DNA from: DATNBT01 sp964579765
Lineage (GTDB): Bacteria > Acidobacteriota > Vicinamibacteria > Vicinamibacterales > CAVVIG01
NCBI GenBank assembly: GCA_964579765.1
Contig: CAZOIK010000160.1
Span: forward strand, 1 to 13,831
Length of the DNA stretch: 13,831 nucleotides
Direction: 5' to 3'
Shown: positions 12,914 through 13,831 of the stretch, in pieces
How positions within the stretch are numbered: the first letter of the stretch is position 1
How the letters are laid out: every line of letters begins with the position of its first letter
Made by a program: the position numbers and the translations under genes
Notes under the pieces: generated by a model
What the model saw: only the letters and a program-made list of their open reading frames with translations
What the model was told of the DNA's origin: nothing
The model's database searches: none

Positions 12914-13282
12914 ATGCGCGATCCGGTGATGCGCGAGTTCCTGCTCGCGTTCTGGAAGGTCCACATCCTGTATCACGCCGACGAAGACGGCGGCGTGTAC
13001 GGGCAGTGGATGCTCGAGGAGCTGCATCGCCACGGCTACCGGCTGAGCCCGGGCACGCTCTACCCGATGCTCGCGCGCATGGCCGAGCGCGGCTGGCTGC
13101 GCGCGACCGAGCCGCGGGGATCGGTCGGCCGCCGCGTGTACCGCCTGACGCCGCGCGGCCGCGAGGTGCTCGGACAGATCCGCCACGCGCTCGACGAGCT
13201 GTCGCACGAAGTCCGCGAGCACGGCGGCGGCCGGCCCCGGCCCAAGCCGCGCAACGGCGCCCGATCCTCAAGAAGCCGTTAG
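12914..13282 (+). CDS. PadR-family transcriptional regulator
   Basis: 122 residues. PadR winged helix: MREFLLAFWKVHILYHADEDGGVYGQWMLEEL, then the hallmark HGYRLSPGTLYPMLARMAERGWLRA (40-64) and the wing GRRVYRLTPRGREVLGQIRHALDEL. PadR proteins are usually dimeric repressors that release DNA on binding a small molecule, and they often control efflux genes. The C-terminus past the last helix is short, as in the small (PadR-s1-like) members, with a basic tail (RPRPKPRNGARSSRSR). The ATG at 12914 is preferred over the in-frame GTG at 12896 because the domain begins there. A -10-like TACCAT (12900-12905) lies eight bases before it. It probably controls the adjacent TolC-type gene 98 bp downstream, where a clear operator-like palindrome exists. 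Confidence 0.88.
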   Translation: MRDPVMREFLLAFWKVHILYHADEDGGVYGQWMLEELHRHGYRLSPGTLYPMLARMAERGWLRATEPRGSVGRRVYRLTPRGREVLGQIRHALDELSHEVREHGGGRPRPKPRNGARSSRSR

Positions 13283-13305
13283 CGCATTACGCGGGCGTCG
13301 TCTCG

Positions 13306-13374
13306 TTGACAGCCGCCGGCTGTACGAATAAGGTCTACGGAATTCGTAGACGGTAAGCGACGAGAACAGCGGAG
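13306..13374 (+). promoter_or_regulatory. Sigma70-type promoter with two operator-like palindromes and RBS
   Basis: TTGACA (13306-13311), a 17-bp spacer and TAAGGT (13329-13334) make the best promoter in the window. Palindrome 1, ACAGCC-GCC-GGCTGT (13309-13323), overlaps the -35 and spacer. Palindrome 2, GTCTACG-GAATT-CGTAGAC (13333-13351), covers the end of the -10 and the likely start site. A further inverted pair TACGAAT (13323-13329) / ATTCGTA (13342-13348) brackets the -10. A repressor bound here would block RNA polymerase; the adjacent PadR protein is the obvious candidate. GGAG (13371-13374) lies six bases before the ATG. Palindrome 1 could also serve as a terminator hairpin for the PadR gene. 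Confidence 0.7.
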
Positions 13375-13380
13375 CTCTCG

Positions 13381-13831
13381 ATGAGACGGTCGCAGGCGCG
13401 CAGATGGGCGGTCGGGTGCATGGTCGGCGTGACGGCGACCCTGGCGGGACGCGCGTCGTTCGGCCAGACCTCCGCCGCGCAGGCGCCGCTGCCGCAGCCG
13501 CTCACGCTCGACCGGGCCAGTGAGTACGCGGCCGATCACTATCCGGCCGTGCGCGCCGCCATGGAGCAGGTGAACGCTTCGACGTCGGGCATCGACGTCG
13601 CGCGATCCGCCTACCTGCCGCGTCTCGACTCGCTGTGGCAGTCGAACCGCGCGACCGCCAACAACATCTTCGGCCAGCTGCTGCCGCAGTCGGTGATCCC
13701 GTCGATGTCGGGCCCGGTCCTGCCGTCCGCGTCGTCGCAGAGCGTCTGGAGCAGCGCCACGGGTGCGCTGCTGTCGTGGGAGCCCTTCGACTTCGGCCTG
13801 CGCCGTGCGGACGTCGCCGGCGCCGAGGCCG
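13381..13831 (+). CDS. TolC-family outer membrane efflux protein, 3' end missing
   Basis: 150 codons visible; the gene runs off the window. An N-terminal signal peptide (about 1-28, cleavage near ASFGQ) is followed by the opening of an outer-membrane efflux protein domain: LTLDRASEYAADHYPAVRAAMEQVNAS, then GIDVARSAYLPRLDSLWQSNRATANNIFGQLLPQ, a beta-strand region, and LLSWEPFDFGLRRADVAGAEA, where TolC-type proteins usually read W-D-G-R. These proteins form trimeric channels that carry substrates of RND or ABC pumps across the outer membrane. Neighbours to the right, likely a membrane-fusion protein and pump, are not visible. The preceding promoter and the PadR gene suggest inducible efflux. 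Confidence 0.85.
   Translation, partial: MRRSQARRWAVGCMVGVTATLAGRASFGQTSAAQAPLPQPLTLDRASEYAADHYPAVRAAMEQVNASTSGIDVARSAYLPRLDSLWQSNRATANNIFGQLLPQSVIPSMSGPVLPSASSQSVWSSATGALLSWEPFDFGLRRADVAGAEA

Overview
The window is very GC-rich, with coding third positions almost all G or C. It is densely packed on both strands and has many short gene overlaps (TAGTG, ATGA). The combination of a PadR regulator next to a TolC-type protein, a PQQ dehydrogenase fused to a cupredoxin, and palindromic spacers with a TCCGCC...GGCGGA core suggests a soil-type Acidobacteriota, perhaps of the Vicinamibacteria kind. That placement is inference from gene content and style; there is no rRNA or other marker here.

Layout. 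1-816 is the 3' part of an SRPBCC(AHSA1)-DinB fusion, ending at a strong hairpin that faces a minus-strand operon. That operon (3856 to 867, minus) runs ppx/gppA, a thymidylate-kinase-like gene with a normal P-loop, then a paralogue whose P-loop lysine is arginine. Divergent from ppx are a CHAD-domain gene and sixA (3913-5312, plus). A PhoB/OmpR-type response regulator lies at 5355-6044 (minus), followed upstream by the wreck of a NarL/LuxR-type response regulator (6135-6367, minus). A secreted PQQ dehydrogenase-cupredoxin fusion occupies 6446-8455. It is followed by an array of about ten degenerate 20-21 bp repeats (8461-8665) that runs into the start codon of a small exported protein (8665-9096). 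A family-2 glycosyltransferase and a PHP-domain phosphoesterase follow as an overlapping pair (9223-10709). A tiny cysteine-rich ORF (10675-10878, minus) is divergent from pstC-pstA (11025-12820). The right end holds a PadR regulator (12914-13282), a well-formed sigma70-type promoter with two palindromes, and the start of a TolC-family outer membrane protein (13381 to the edge).

How it fits together. Much of the window concerns phosphate: exopolyphosphatase (Ppx), CHAD (a polyphosphate-binding fold), a SixA-type phosphohistidine phosphatase, a PhoB-like regulator and the PstCA phosphate permease. PstS, PstB, PhoU and a partner histidine kinase are all absent from the window. The two thymidylate-kinase-like proteins lie in the ppx operon and lack the usual dTMP-site signature, so their substrate is open.

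The points most worth a second look are the 20-21 bp repeat array, the paired normal and altered P-loop kinases, the unusual metal-site residues of the PQQ enzyme, the disrupted response regulator, the 239-bp same-strand overlap of ppx with the kinase gene, and the double-palindrome promoter upstream of the TolC gene.
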